A stretch of 51,229 nucleotides of DNA from Saccharospirillaceae bacterium (GCA_021208685.1 JAJOJJ010000044.1:1-51229); one strand, 5' to 3'; counted from the stretch's first letter, positions 27,442 through 37,133 are shown. Program-made: numbers and translations. Notes: a model not told the origin generated them from the letters alone.

Positions 27442-29040
27442 ATGAGCATGGATACCAACTCAATCACCACCCATAAAAGTACCGCCGAACATCGTCGCCA
27501 CTCAATTTTATGGCGGGTTATCCTCTATTTTGCTGTTGCCTCCTTTGCATTATCCCTCTGCGTCTCAGCGGCCATCGTTGTCTGGAATTACCAGCAACAA
27601 ACCGAAGCGTTTAAACGCAAGCTGGAAGACATTCGCGCCGGATATTCAGAGTCCCTCGGCTCCAGCCTGTGGTTTTATGATGAAATTCAGATCCGCAGTC
27701 AGGTGAAAGGCATTATGAACTTAGATGCCATCAGCTATGTGCGGGTAACCGACAACCTGAATATGAATATCGAAGAAGGTCGTCGTCCGCACCATGCCGA
27801 TATCGATAAGTTACCCATCGCCTTTAATGGAAAAGATATCGGTTTTCTTGAAATTGCCTTCGACCGCGATGCCGTTTTTGACCAGGCCTCACGCGCAGCA
27901 ATATCCAACATGATCGCGCAGCTGATCAGCCTGCTGTTGCTGGCCACTATGCTCGGATTTGTGGTGCACAGCCTGATTAACCGGCGGATAAGCCTGATGG
28001 CTGACGAAGTCAATGAACGTCTTAATAAAAACAGCTTTGAACCCCTGTCCATCCGCTCCGGCAATCACCTCGACGAAATTGATGTCCTGATCCGTGCGTT
28101 CAATGCTCTGTCAGAACAAATGAACGACGAGCTGAAACAAAAAACGGTGGCACAACAACAGCTGAAAACCATAAACCTGGAACTGGAGGACCGGGTAAAA
28201 GAGCGAACGCATAATCTGCAACGCACAGTGGATGAGCTGAATCAGACGCTGGCCGAACTGCATACCACCCAGAGCAAACTGATTGAATCTGAAAAACTGT
28301 CATCCCTCGGCGGGATGGTGGCCGGTATCGCCCACGAAATTAATACCCCGCTTGGCCTGTGCATCACCATTCACTCGTATATTTCTGATCATTATCTGAA
28401 GATGAAAAACGCCTTTGAGCAGGGTGAGATGCGCAAGCAAGACTTTGTCGAATTCACCGGCATGATGGACGAAAGCCTGACCATTCTTGATAAAAACCTG
28501 CAACGTGCTGCGCACCTGATTAAAAGCTTCAAGCAGGTTTCTGAAGATCAGACCGGCGAACATATCCGCAAGTTTTCGTTACATGATTATCTGCACGAAA
28601 TTCTCGAGACCCTGTCACCCAAATTCAAACAGAATCAGCATCAGGTAGACATCGACTGTTCAGAACAACTGTGGATGCAAACCTATGCCGGTTCAATCAG
28701 TCAGGTGCTGACTAACTTAATTATGAACTCACTGCTGCACGGCTTTGAGCATAAAAAAGACGGCCATATCCGCATACAAGCGGCGGAAGAGCGTGGCAAC
28801 ATTGTTATCCGCTACAGCGATGATGGCATTGGGCTGAATGCCGAAGCAAAAGCCAAAATTTTTGAACCCTTCTATACAACCAAGCGCGGCCATGGTGGCA
28901 CCGGATTAGGAATGCATCTGGTCTACAACATCGTGCACCAGCGATTGAAAGGCGATATTCAGATTGAAGACAGTGAACAGGGTGCCGCATTCCGCCTGGT
29001 AATTCCGAAAGTAACGGAAGAGCACAGCACACAAATCTGA
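27442..29040 (+). CDS. Sensor histidine kinase
   Basis: The 532-residue protein has two membrane helices (about 24-48 and 155-178), a short periplasmic sensor, a HAMP domain, a coiled coil (240-285) and a kinase core. The phosphorylated residue is His298 in VAGIAHEINTPLGL; the ATP-binding domain shows the N box (LIMNSLLHGF), DDGIGL and GHGGTGLGMHLVYNIV. It is a class of kinase with a long helical linker. No response regulator gene is adjacent, so it is an orphan here. ATG 27442 with a second ATG six bases later could serve as start. Confidence 0.9.
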   Translation: MSMDTNSITTHKSTAEHRRHSILWRVILYFAVASFALSLCVSAAIVVWNYQQQTEAFKRKLEDIRAGYSESLGSSLWFYDEIQIRSQVKGIMNLDAISYVRVTDNLNMNIEEGRRPHHADIDKLPIAFNGKDIGFLEIAFDRDAVFDQASRAAISNMIAQLISLLLLATMLGFVVHSLINRRISLMADEVNERLNKNSFEPLSIRSGNHLDEIDVLIRAFNALSEQMNDELKQKTVAQQQLKTINLELEDRVKERTHNLQRTVDELNQTLAELHTTQSKLIESEKLSSLGGMVAGIAHEINTPLGLCITIHSYISDHYLKMKNAFEQGEMRKQDFVEFTGMMDESLTILDKNLQRAAHLIKSFKQVSEDQTGEHIRKFSLHDYLHEILETLSPKFKQNQHQVDIDCSEQLWMQTYAGSISQVLTNLIMNSLLHGFEHKKDGHIRIQAAEERGNIVIRYSDDGIGLNAEAKAKIFEPFYTTKRGHGGTGLGMHLVYNIVHQRLKGDIQIEDSEQGAAFRLVIPKVTEEHSTQI

Positions 29041-29084
29041 AGGCCCTGAAGGGATTTAGGCCGCATAAAGCACTTTCCGGTTGC

Positions 29085-31064
29085 TTATGCCCGGTAATGA
29101 GCAACCTGATTACGGCCATTGGCTTTGGCAAAATAGAGCGCCTCATCAGCATTGCGCACCCATACTTCGGTTTTATCATTATATTGCGGAATATCACCGT
29201 GAACACCGATGCTCACGGTGATAGCAAGCCCTTCCGATAAACGGCTGAAGTTAAGATTGGCAATGGTTTTACGCAGACAATCGGCCACCAGCATCGCGCC
29301 TTCCAGCTCCGTATTCGGTAAAATCAAAATAAACTCCTCACCACCATAACGGGCAATCAGGTCGGTATTGCGATGCACCGTCTGACGAATGGCCTGAGCA
29401 ACAACACGCAGAATTTCATCACCGGCCTGATGACCGTAGACATCATTAACCTTTTTAAAATGATCAACATCCAGCATCAATACACTGAGAGGCTCACGTT
29501 CACGGATCGCACGGGCCATTTCGCGCTGCATAATCTGATCAAAAAACCGGCGGTTACGGACATTGGTTAATGGGTCGGTAATGCTCATAAGCTCCAGCTT
29601 TCTGTTCGCACTTTCGAGCTCCAGCGTGCGCTCTTTAACTCTTTGCTCCAGTGTTTCTGTGGCCTTGCGCTGAATTTCCAGAGCACGGGACTGAGCCTCC
29701 CGCGCTTCACGCTCATGCTCCAGCGCCTTATCCTGAGCAACCCGCGCATTACGCTCTTGTTCCAGCGCCACCTCCTGTGCAATGCGGGCAATTTTCTCAT
29801 GTTCAAACGCAGCGATCTGCGCCTCAAAGCGTTCGCGTTTTTCCTGATTCAGACGATCAGCCAAAGCAAATGACAGCAGGATGACTTCAAGAGCAGAACC
29901 AAACTGAACAATATTTTCTGTAAAGACATTGCGCGGGATAATATTAAATTTATTCATTGCCAGAATGGCACCACCAACCAGCATAGACGACCAGGCAACC
30001 GTGTAGTAACGGGCAGCAGAATATCCCTGACTCCAGCGCCATACCCCACCATAAATAGCCAGACCAATACCGATAACCGCAGTCGCTATCAGAATTCGGA
30101 TCATGGTGTGATATGGAATCAAATTACTGAGAATAACAATCGTCAGAGACGCCATCATAATCAGAGCAAATAAGCGATTAAGCCAGACGATGTCTTTCAG
30201 GTTGAGAAAATTTCGGGTAAAAATTGCCGCAAACAACACCACACTGCTGAGAAAGACAATAATACTCTGATCATTCCATTCCGTTGCCATCGGCCACAGA
30301 TACTGAAAATTAATCCCCTGAAGACTACCAAGAAAAGCCGCCATACTGCCGACATACAGGACGTAATAAAGGTAATTTTTCTCCCGGACAGCAAGAAAAA
30401 TAAACAGATTATAAAGCACCATAATCAACATGATGCCGTAATACAGCCCCATCCCCATAATCTGATTCTGGTCGTGCACAAAGAAATCCCGTTCCTGCCA
30501 GATACTCAGCGGAAACTGCATGGAACTGGAGGTTTCTACACGAAAAACCCACTCACCGTTATCACCCGCAGCCAAAGCAACCGGAATAATAAAATAACGA
30601 TGGAGGATCGGACGCTGATAAAAGGACTGCTTATCGCCCAGTTCCAGTAATTGCCAGGCGCCGCCATTACTGCGGTGATAAACACGGACATGATCGAGAA
30701 CCGGATAGGTCAGGCTGAGAAAGCGCTCCGCGGTGTCAGCGCCCGGATTATTAAGCAGCAGACGAAACCAGAAAACAGAGTCGGTATAACCAAATGACAT
30801 TCTTTGCTGCTGATGATGCTGCCAGGGCAGTGATTCCGGTGGTTCTCCCTGAATACCGGCATCGGCGTCCTCATAATATTGCAGCCGCTGATCAAGATCC
30901 TGACCGGATACCAGCGTGCGGATATCAATCGCCCCGGCGGTTTCTGCTGTACCGGCTGTCATGGTTGTGACAGAGACCGCCTCTGCTGCTCCAGTGTTTC
31001 CACTCAGAAGAAAAACAAACACTGAGCACATAAACATCACGGGCGAAAAAATCCGCTCAATCAT
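29085..31064 (-). CDS. 7TMR-DISM diguanylate cyclase
   Basis: The 659-residue protein starts with a signal peptide, then a 7TMR-DISMED2-type extracellular jelly-roll (about 45-170; SFGYTDSVFWFRLLLNN), a seven-helix membrane region (about 195-400), a coiled coil with 14-residue repeats (about 405-470), and a GGDEF domain. The catalytic signature is GGEEF at 574-578 and the inhibitory site is RNTD at 565-568, so feedback control by c-di-GMP is likely kept. The N-terminal sensor may bind a carbohydrate-like ligand. It converges with the histidine kinase. Confidence 0.9.
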   Translation of the reverse strand: MIERIFSPVMFMCSVFVFLLSGNTGAAEAVSVTTMTAGTAETAGAIDIRTLVSGQDLDQRLQYYEDADAGIQGEPPESLPWQHHQQQRMSFGYTDSVFWFRLLLNNPGADTAERFLSLTYPVLDHVRVYHRSNGGAWQLLELGDKQSFYQRPILHRYFIIPVALAAGDNGEWVFRVETSSSMQFPLSIWQERDFFVHDQNQIMGMGLYYGIMLIMVLYNLFIFLAVREKNYLYYVLYVGSMAAFLGSLQGINFQYLWPMATEWNDQSIIVFLSSVVLFAAIFTRNFLNLKDIVWLNRLFALIMMASLTIVILSNLIPYHTMIRILIATAVIGIGLAIYGGVWRWSQGYSAARYYTVAWSSMLVGGAILAMNKFNIIPRNVFTENIVQFGSALEVILLSFALADRLNQEKRERFEAQIAAFEHEKIARIAQEVALEQERNARVAQDKALEHEREAREAQSRALEIQRKATETLEQRVKERTLELESANRKLELMSITDPLTNVRNRRFFDQIMQREMARAIREREPLSVLMLDVDHFKKVNDVYGHQAGDEILRVVAQAIRQTVHRNTDLIARYGGEEFILILPNTELEGAMLVADCLRKTIANLNFSRLSEGLAITVSIGVHGDIPQYNDKTEVWVRNADEALYFAKANGRNQVAHYRA

Positions 31065-31506
31065 AATTCATCCATCCAATTGATGAACTCAGTCTAGCAG
31101 GCCCGTGAAAAGCGGTGTCTGTCTGTCCGGATGAATGCGCAATATGAAAATATCCGGGTCTGCTTAGCCGAAGGAAACAGACCGCTGACCGGCACCGCCT
31201 CAGACAAGGCGCTGAACGGCGGCAGTGCCGTACATCCCGGTGCTTAGCGCCTCTGGTGTTATCCAGACGGACGGGGAATGGGTTAAGCGAGCAGACAGCA
31301 ACGCAGGATGGAGGATTGTCATTCATAACCCGCCGGGCAGAGACCAGCCTGGCGACTCCGGGCCAGCCCATACTCCCCCAGCCTTCTGCTGCATCATCAT
31401 AGTTGCGCTTTGTTCACAGTTTTTTCACCCAATGACTGCTATAAAGGCCTCATCAGACAACAACGAAATGCCCATCAGAAGGCAGAGTCAACGCAGTGAG
31501 GCGAGG
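31065..31506. other. Hairpin-rich region between the cyclase and the redox operon
   Basis: This 442-base gap carries no convincing gene. Stems seen: GGTCTG (31157-31162)/CAGACC (31178-31183); CGGCAC...GTGCCG (31190-31195 to 31225-31230) with an inner CGCC/GGCG; GGTGC/GCGCC around a TTA loop near 31239-31251; and TCTGG (31252-31256)/CCAGA (31263-31267). GC-rich paired sequence continues to about 31375. A TATAAA at 31440-31445 may be the -10 box of the downstream operon. The left part may instead be the 5' leader of the cyclase on the minus strand. No known riboswitch class matched. Confidence 0.45.
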
Positions 31507-33822
31507 ATGAAACAGACATTCCGGTTGGTACTTCTGCTGGCCCTGGGCTTAGCCCTGGCTGGCTGCAAAAGCGAGTATTCCGGTAACGTTGGCGGGGCTT
31601 CCAATGGTGGCAACGGCAACCTGATCGGTAACTATAATCCTGAAGGCCAGCGCCAGTATGAGCGCCAGTGTGCTTCCTGCCACGGTGTGGACGGTAACGG
31701 CACACCGATTGGTTCCTCCCTGGTAGCCTGTGCAACCTGCTCGACCATCAGCGTTCTGGCCGATGAAATCAGCCGCACCATGCCAATTGGCAATGTCGGC
31801 AGCTGCAGCGGCAGCTGTGCCACCGATACCGCAGAATACATTCTCTATGCGTTTAACGGATACAACCTTGACGCCGCCACAACAACGCTGGAAGGCGTCA
31901 CCAACAGTGAGCTGACCGTTACCCTGCGCAGTGCCGCATTAATGCTGGCTGGCCGTCTGCCCACCAGTAACGAAATCGCCATGGTGGAAAATAATGGCGA
32001 AAGCGGCTTAAGCCTCGCACTCAATCAACTGATGAATGAAGAAAGTTTTTATCAGTGGTTAATGGAAGTGTTTAACGAGCAACTGCTGACCGATAAATAC
32101 CTCAGCAGCAATCAGTACGAAGGCGGGATTAACCTGCTTGATCAGGAAGATTACCCCAAACGCAAGTGGTACAACGACGCTTATCCGGCGGATGAACAAA
32201 GCAATATCCGCAGCTGTGTGCGCACACTCACTAACGACGCCGTTGCCCGCGAGCCGCTGGAACTGGTGCGCTATGCTGCCCAAAACAGCCTGCCGCACAC
32301 GCTCTATATGAACGCCGACTTCATGATGGTGAACTGGTACAGCCAACAGGTGTATGAGGCCACACTGGTTGATGCAACCACCCCCTTTAAACAACGGGCA
32401 GAACCGGTATGTGATGCCGATGGCGTAAAAATGTATTACGACCCGAATGACTTCCGCCCGGCTCGGGTAACCAAAAATCTGGAATATGAAATGGGAGGCA
32501 TGCCGCACGCAGGTGTGCTGACCTCACCCATGTTTTTAAACCGCTATCCAACCACCTTCACCAACCGCAACCGTCACCGTTCGCGCATTGTGTTTGACTA
32601 CTTCCTGGATACCGACATCCTGAAAATTACCGGCGAACGTCCGGGTGACGGCATTGGCAGCGGTACCGCCAACCCAACCCTGCTTGATCCGGCCTGCTAT
32701 GCCTGCCATCAGGTCATGGACCCGGTGTCATCAGCGTTCCAGCATTACGATGATCGCGGCCAGTACATTGTTACCGGCAGCACCTCACGCAATCGCTGGG
32801 ACAGCTCCGATATTGAGCCCGCCGGTCTGGCCGGTAAAACCATCCCACTGTCCGGCAGCAGCGGTTATTTCCGCAATATGCTGCAGTGGCTGGGTAAGGA
32901 AATAGCCAATGATCCGCGGTTTATCCGCGCCACCATGCGCACGCTGTATACCGGCATCATCGGTCAGGAGCCACTGGAATCCCCGGGTGAACAGGGCAGC
33001 GATGCCGACAAAGTCGCCTACAACAGCCAGCGCGCGGTGATTAACACCATTGGTCAGTCGATGGCCGCCAACGGCTGGAATATCAAAACCGGGGTTAAGG
33101 GCATCATTATGAGTCCTTATTACCGCGCCAGGGCACTGGACGCCGGCAAGCTGGTCGCGAATGAACATATCGGTGCCACCCAGTTCCTCAGTCCGGAGCA
33201 GATGCAGCGTAAACTGCAGGCGACTCTGGGCTTTGGCTGGGACAAATTCCGCGATGAAAATAACCGCATCATGTACGGTGGCATGGACTCCGACAGCATC
33301 ACCGAACGCATCCGTGAACCCAGCGGCCTGACCATTGCCATCCAGCAGCGTATGGCCACTGAAATGGCCTGCCGTGCCACGGCGTACGATTTCACCCGCA
33401 GTGCCGCAGAGCGCAAACTGTTCCGTTACGTTGACCCCACCACCACACCGCTGAACAGCGAGGGGGAACTTAACGCTTCAGCCGTCAGCATGATCAAACA
33501 CAATCTGCAGCATCTGCACTGGTCATTACTCGGTGAAAAACTCGATATCAACAGCAGCGAGCTGCAGGCCAGTTACGACCTGTACTATCAGGTCTGGTCA
33601 CAGGGCCAGCAGTTACTGGCCAACTACCGGAATTATGACCCCCGCCCCAGTACCTCACTGGAATGGGAATGCCGCGCCCGCTGGTACCGCACGGCTGAGG
33701 GCAGAACCGACGGTGATTTGCCGGAAGCCATGCGTATTGAGAAGGATGACAACTACAGCATCCGTGCCTGGACAGCCGTCATAACCTACCTGCTGTCTGA
33801 CTACCGCTTCACCTACGAATAA
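31507..33822 (+). CDS. Lipoprotein cytochrome c with DUF1588-like region
   Basis: The 771-residue product from ATG 31507 has a lipoprotein signal with Cys20 in LAGCKS, a c-type heme motif CASCH at 55-59 with a possible axial Met in RTMPIGN, further cysteines (75, 78, 100, 104), then a long region resembling the DUF1592/DUF1588 group of planctomycete-type proteins. A second heme-type motif CYACH lies at 397-401, followed by QVMDPVSSAFQHYDDRGQY, the usual DUF1588 pattern. The frame is open upstream to 31225, but the lipoprotein signal and an upstream GAGG favour 31507. First of six close-packed genes, it is likely an electron carrier in the cell envelope. Confidence 0.8.
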   Translation: MKQTFRLVLLLALGLALAGCKSEYSGNVGGASNGGNGNLIGNYNPEGQRQYERQCASCHGVDGNGTPIGSSLVACATCSTISVLADEISRTMPIGNVGSCSGSCATDTAEYILYAFNGYNLDAATTTLEGVTNSELTVTLRSAALMLAGRLPTSNEIAMVENNGESGLSLALNQLMNEESFYQWLMEVFNEQLLTDKYLSSNQYEGGINLLDQEDYPKRKWYNDAYPADEQSNIRSCVRTLTNDAVAREPLELVRYAAQNSLPHTLYMNADFMMVNWYSQQVYEATLVDATTPFKQRAEPVCDADGVKMYYDPNDFRPARVTKNLEYEMGGMPHAGVLTSPMFLNRYPTTFTNRNRHRSRIVFDYFLDTDILKITGERPGDGIGSGTANPTLLDPACYACHQVMDPVSSAFQHYDDRGQYIVTGSTSRNRWDSSDIEPAGLAGKTIPLSGSSGYFRNMLQWLGKEIANDPRFIRATMRTLYTGIIGQEPLESPGEQGSDADKVAYNSQRAVINTIGQSMAANGWNIKTGVKGIIMSPYYRARALDAGKLVANEHIGATQFLSPEQMQRKLQATLGFGWDKFRDENNRIMYGGMDSDSITERIREPSGLTIAIQQRMATEMACRATAYDFTRSAAERKLFRYVDPTTTPLNSEGELNASAVSMIKHNLQHLHWSLLGEKLDINSSELQASYDLYYQVWSQGQQLLANYRNYDPRPSTSLEWECRARWYRTAEGRTDGDLPEAMRIEKDDNYSIRAWTAVITYLLSDYRFTYE

Positions 33823-33832
33823 GGAGTACGCC

Positions 33833-35188
33833 ATGAAACGTCGTCATTTTCTGCAACTCATGGCCGCCACCGGCATGACCGCCCAAATGCCACTGTGGAC
33901 TCCGAAAGCCCATGCGGCACCGGCACCCGACCAGTTTCTGGTGGTCGTGAATGCCAGTGGTGGCTGGGACCCGACCTCACTGTGCGACCCCAAGGGGCTG
34001 AACAGCGCGTACGAGGATCAGTCTGACCGCCATCTGGGTTCCACCAACTCCGTTGAACTGGACCCGGCCAAAGCCTTCGGCAATATCCGCTGGAGTGCCA
34101 TACCCTCTTACGTATCCAACGACGAGACGGTACTGCTGCGGGTAGAAAACCAGTTTGACCAATTCTTCAATACTTATGGCAACCGTCTGACCGTCATCAA
34201 CGGCATCGATACCGGGACCAACAACCACGACACCGGCAACCGCGTGATCTGGTCCGGTAAAGAAGAAATAGGCTACCCCAGCCTGGCCGCTTATTTTGCT
34301 GCAGCCACCAGCCCAACACTGCCAATGGCCTTTATCAGCAACGGCGGATATGACTTTACCGACTCACTGGTTGCCCGCGCCCGTGCCAGTAACGCGAACT
34401 TTATCAACGAACTGGCCGACCCTAACCGCTACAGCGGCGACCGTGGTTTTCTGTTCCGCACCAGCGACCGCAGCGTTGACCAGTACAGCGCCATTGTTGC
34501 GGCCCAGAACGCCCGCCTTCAGCGCCAGCTGCAACAGGAAGGATTGCCTTTACGCCGCCAGCAACTGAGCCAGTTATTCAGTGTACGCAGTGAAGACAGC
34601 AATCTGGGGCTACTGAGCGTATCGCTGGCCGATATCAAAGCCAACGTCAGCCGCGACAGTCACTGGAACCCCAACCGTTCCAACAGTCTGAAAAGCCAGG
34701 CCGAAGTCGTTACCGCCGCCTTCCAGAGCGGTCTTGCCGCCGCCGCCAATCTGAATATCGGCGGCTTTGACACCCACGGCAACCACGATGCCAGCGCCTA
34801 TCCGCAACTGGGCGATCTGCTCGAAGGCCTTCACTTTTTGCAGGCGGCATTACAGTACGCCGGCATAGCCAACCGCACCACCGTGGTGGTGGGCTCTGAC
34901 TTTGGCCGCACGCCCTACTACAATTCCGGTAACGGTAAAGATCACTGGCCGGTCACCAGCATGATGGTACTGCACCCGCACAGTACCGGCGGCAAGGTAT
35001 TCGGAGCGTCCACCAGTGATTATCGCGCCCAGACACTCAACCGCAGCACCGGACTGCCCGACGCCAGCGGCGATACACTCACCCCCGCCCATGTTAATCA
35101 GGCGCTGCGCAGGTTACTTGGGGTTGATCAGAGTCCGCTGAACGGTAACTATCCGCTGCGGGTTAACGATTTTGATATTTTTGCCTGA
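33833..35188 (+). CDS. DUF1501 protein with Tat-like signal
   Basis: The 451-residue protein starts with a Tat-type signal (KRRHFLQLMAATG, cleavage near AHAAP), then a DUF1501-type domain, related to alkaline phosphatase/sulfatase folds in my understanding, with FLVVVNASGGWDPTSL near the start and TVVVGSDFGRTPYYNSGNGKDHWP in the C-terminal part. Its activity is not known. DUF1501 genes commonly sit next to DUF1592/DUF1588- or DUF1549-type cytochrome-like genes, as here (10 bases after the upstream stop), suggesting they act together in the periplasm. Confidence 0.85.
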   Translation: MKRRHFLQLMAATGMTAQMPLWTPKAHAAPAPDQFLVVVNASGGWDPTSLCDPKGLNSAYEDQSDRHLGSTNSVELDPAKAFGNIRWSAIPSYVSNDETVLLRVENQFDQFFNTYGNRLTVINGIDTGTNNHDTGNRVIWSGKEEIGYPSLAAYFAAATSPTLPMAFISNGGYDFTDSLVARARASNANFINELADPNRYSGDRGFLFRTSDRSVDQYSAIVAAQNARLQRQLQQEGLPLRRQQLSQLFSVRSEDSNLGLLSVSLADIKANVSRDSHWNPNRSNSLKSQAEVVTAAFQSGLAAAANLNIGGFDTHGNHDASAYPQLGDLLEGLHFLQAALQYAGIANRTTVVVGSDFGRTPYYNSGNGKDHWPVTSMMVLHPHSTGGKVFGASTSDYRAQTLNRSTGLPDASGDTLTPAHVNQALRRLLGVDQSPLNGNYPLRVNDFDIFA

Positions 35189-35214
35189 ATCCAGAACATA
35201 AAGGAGATAAGCCT

Positions 35215-35715
35215 GTGCGCTTACTGATGACATCTGCCCTTTTGGTTACCACCCTGCTGACTTCCTCCCTGAGTCTGGCGCTGGAAACCGGCGACAAAGC
35301 TCCGGCCTTCAAACTGCCTCAACTGACGCAGAAAGGTCAGATATCGCTGGCCAGCTACAAAGGCAAAGTGGTGTATGTGGATTTCTGGGCTTCCTGGTGT
35401 GGCCCGTGCCGTAAATCCCTGCCAATGCTGAACGAACTGCGAGCCGAGCTGAAAGGTCAGGGCTTTGAAGTGCTGGCCATCAATCTGGATGAAGACGTTA
35501 AAGATGCCCGTGCGTTTCTGAAAGAATTCCCGGTCAGCTATCCAACGCTGTACGACGGCGACGGCAAAACCCCCACCGCTTTTGGCCTGCGCGGCATGCC
35601 AACGTCGTACCTGATTGACCGTCAGGGACGGATTCAGAGCGTGCATCAGGGCTTCAAGCCCTCCGATATCAGCAAAATCCGCGCTGAAGTGATTCAGCAA
35701 CTGCAGCAAAAATAA
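35215..35715 (+). CDS. TlpA-like periplasmic thioredoxin
   Basis: The 166-residue protein has a signal peptide and a TlpA/ResA-type thioredoxin fold with active site WCGPC (C62, C65) after VVYVDFWAS, and the cis-Pro region RGMPTSYLID. It should reduce or exchange disulfides in the periplasm, for instance to keep heme-binding or metal-binding cysteines reduced. The GTG start at 35215 is preceded by AAGGAG. Third gene of the operon, directly before the Cys-tailed DUF4266 lipoprotein, which is a plausible substrate. Confidence 0.92.
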   Translation: MRLLMTSALLVTTLLTSSLSLALETGDKAPAFKLPQLTQKGQISLASYKGKVVYVDFWASWCGPCRKSLPMLNELRAELKGQGFEVLAINLDEDVKDARAFLKEFPVSYPTLYDGDGKTPTAFGLRGMPTSYLIDRQGRIQSVHQGFKPSDISKIRAEVIQQLQQK

Positions 35716-35730
35716 CGGAGTATTGAGTTC

Positions 35731-35943
35731 ATGCTCAGCCGATTACTGCTTACGTTCACGGTGCTGCTGGTCATCAGCGGCTGCAGCACCGTCAAACCCT
35801 GGGAACGGGGCAATCTGGCTCAGGACATCATGGCCTGGCAGCCCGACCCGCTGAAAGCATCACTGGATAACCATATTCATTTTTCCAAAGAAGGGTCGTC
35901 TGGCGGTGGTCAGGCTGCCGGGGGCGGATGCGGCTGTAACTGA
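35731..35943 (+). CDS. DUF4266 small lipoprotein with CxC tail
   Basis: A 70-residue protein with lipobox ISGC (Cys18), then STVKPWERGNLAQDIMAW, a DPL segment, HIH (48-50), a Gly-rich stretch and the ending GGGCGCN (C67, C69). This pattern fits DUF4266. After cleavage about 53 residues remain, mostly flexible; the HxH and CxC suggest metal or cofactor binding, or a disulfide that the adjacent TlpA could reduce. Its start lies 15 bases after the TlpA stop and the next gene begins three bases after its own stop. Function unknown. Confidence 0.82.
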   Translation: MLSRLLLTFTVLLVISGCSTVKPWERGNLAQDIMAWQPDPLKASLDNHIHFSKEGSSGGGQAAGGGCGCN

Positions 35944-35945
35944 CC

Positions 35946-37133
35946 ATGAGCAAACACACACTGAATTCTCTGGCCGCTCTGGCAGCGGCCGCAGCAACCC
36001 TGCCGGTTCAGGCGGAAAGCACGCCAACCGAACAGGTGATGGCCTATCGCTTCAGCCAGTATCAGGAAGCCGATGCCCCGCGGGAGCGTACCTTCACGCC
36101 CACGACCGAACGCTACAGCATTGATATTCACCAGTTCCGCTATGCAAGGCCATTGGGTGATGACTGGTACCTGAACAGCGAGTTTCAGTACGAAACCCTG
36201 AGTGGCGCCTCCCCCATGCAGACTTACCAGAATGCCAATGGTCAGAGCGTGCTGCTGATGAGCGGCGCCAGCATCAGTGAAACCCGTTACGACCTGAAAG
36301 TCGCACCCAAACGCTATTTCAGTGGGGCACTGAACGGCCAGCTTGACGGCACACTGGGAACCAGTCTGGCGCTGTCGCAGGAAAATGATTACCAGTCGGT
36401 TGCCCTTGGTGCCGATGGTTCGCTGGAGCTGTTTGACAAGCACACCACCCTGCTCGGCTCGGTCAGCATGTCACTGGATGAACTGTCACCCACGGATGCC
36501 GGTATTTCAGCCGACCGCCAGCGTGCCGACGGCCGGGGGAAGCGCAGTGTCTCCCTTTACGAAGGCGTCTCGCAGGTTATTGATAAAAACCGCGTGGTGC
36601 AGGTGGGCGTTGGCTACACCCAATTATCGGGGTATTTATCCGATCCGTATAAATTTGAGGACCGTCGTCCTGACAGCCGCGGACAGCTCACCCTGAGCAG
36701 CCTGTACCGGCATTTTTTCCCGTTATGGGATGGTGCCGCCCTGCACGCTGACTATCGCTATTACAGCGATGACTGGGGCATACGCTCGCACACCCTGACC
36801 GCCCGCTGGGCACAGAGCGTCAGTCTGGCACCGTTTTCGTTCCGCTTTATCCCGATGCTGCGCTACTACCGCCAGACTCAGGCCGACTTTTACAGTCTGG
36901 AGCAGAATCCGCCGGATGATCAGCTGAACAGCTCCGATGCGCGGTTATCGTCTTATGGTGCCTTCAGCTATGGCTTAGAAAGCCGCATTCTGTATCAGCA
37001 GTGGACGCTCAGTATCGACTGGCAGCAATACCTGTCATCAGAAGATTTCGCCCTGGTGCAAGCCACCGATAACGAAACCCCGGCCCTGGTCGACTACAGC
37101 ATCCTGAGCCTTGGCATTGAATACCGCTATTGA
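35946..37133 (+). CDS. DUF3570 outer-membrane protein with two SGAS motifs
   Basis: The 395-residue protein has a signal peptide (cleavage near VQAES) and repeated amphipathic beta-strands ending in LGIEYRY, typical of an outer-membrane barrel; this matches DUF3570. SGAS occurs twice near the N-terminus, at 86-89 and 106-109. S/T-G-A-T/S is the core of the ApbE flavinylation site, and an ApbE gene overlaps the end of this one, so covalent FMN on Ser89 and/or Ser109 is a plausible inference. If so, the protein would place a flavin in or near the outer membrane. Confidence 0.82.
   Translation: MSKHTLNSLAALAAAAATLPVQAESTPTEQVMAYRFSQYQEADAPRERTFTPTTERYSIDIHQFRYARPLGDDWYLNSEFQYETLSGASPMQTYQNANGQSVLLMSGASISETRYDLKVAPKRYFSGALNGQLDGTLGTSLALSQENDYQSVALGADGSLELFDKHTTLLGSVSMSLDELSPTDAGISADRQRADGRGKRSVSLYEGVSQVIDKNRVVQVGVGYTQLSGYLSDPYKFEDRRPDSRGQLTLSSLYRHFFPLWDGAALHADYRYYSDDWGIRSHTLTARWAQSVSLAPFSFRFIPMLRYYRQTQADFYSLEQNPPDDQLNSSDARLSSYGAFSYGLESRILYQQWTLSIDWQQYLSSEDFALVQATDNETPALVDYSILSLGIEYRY

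Noticed and set aside
31238-31375. Possible cobalamin riboswitch before the redox operon
   Set aside because: A segment CAGAGACCAGCC resembles the B12 box, but the other conserved parts and their spacing are absent, and the region is closer to a general set of hairpins.
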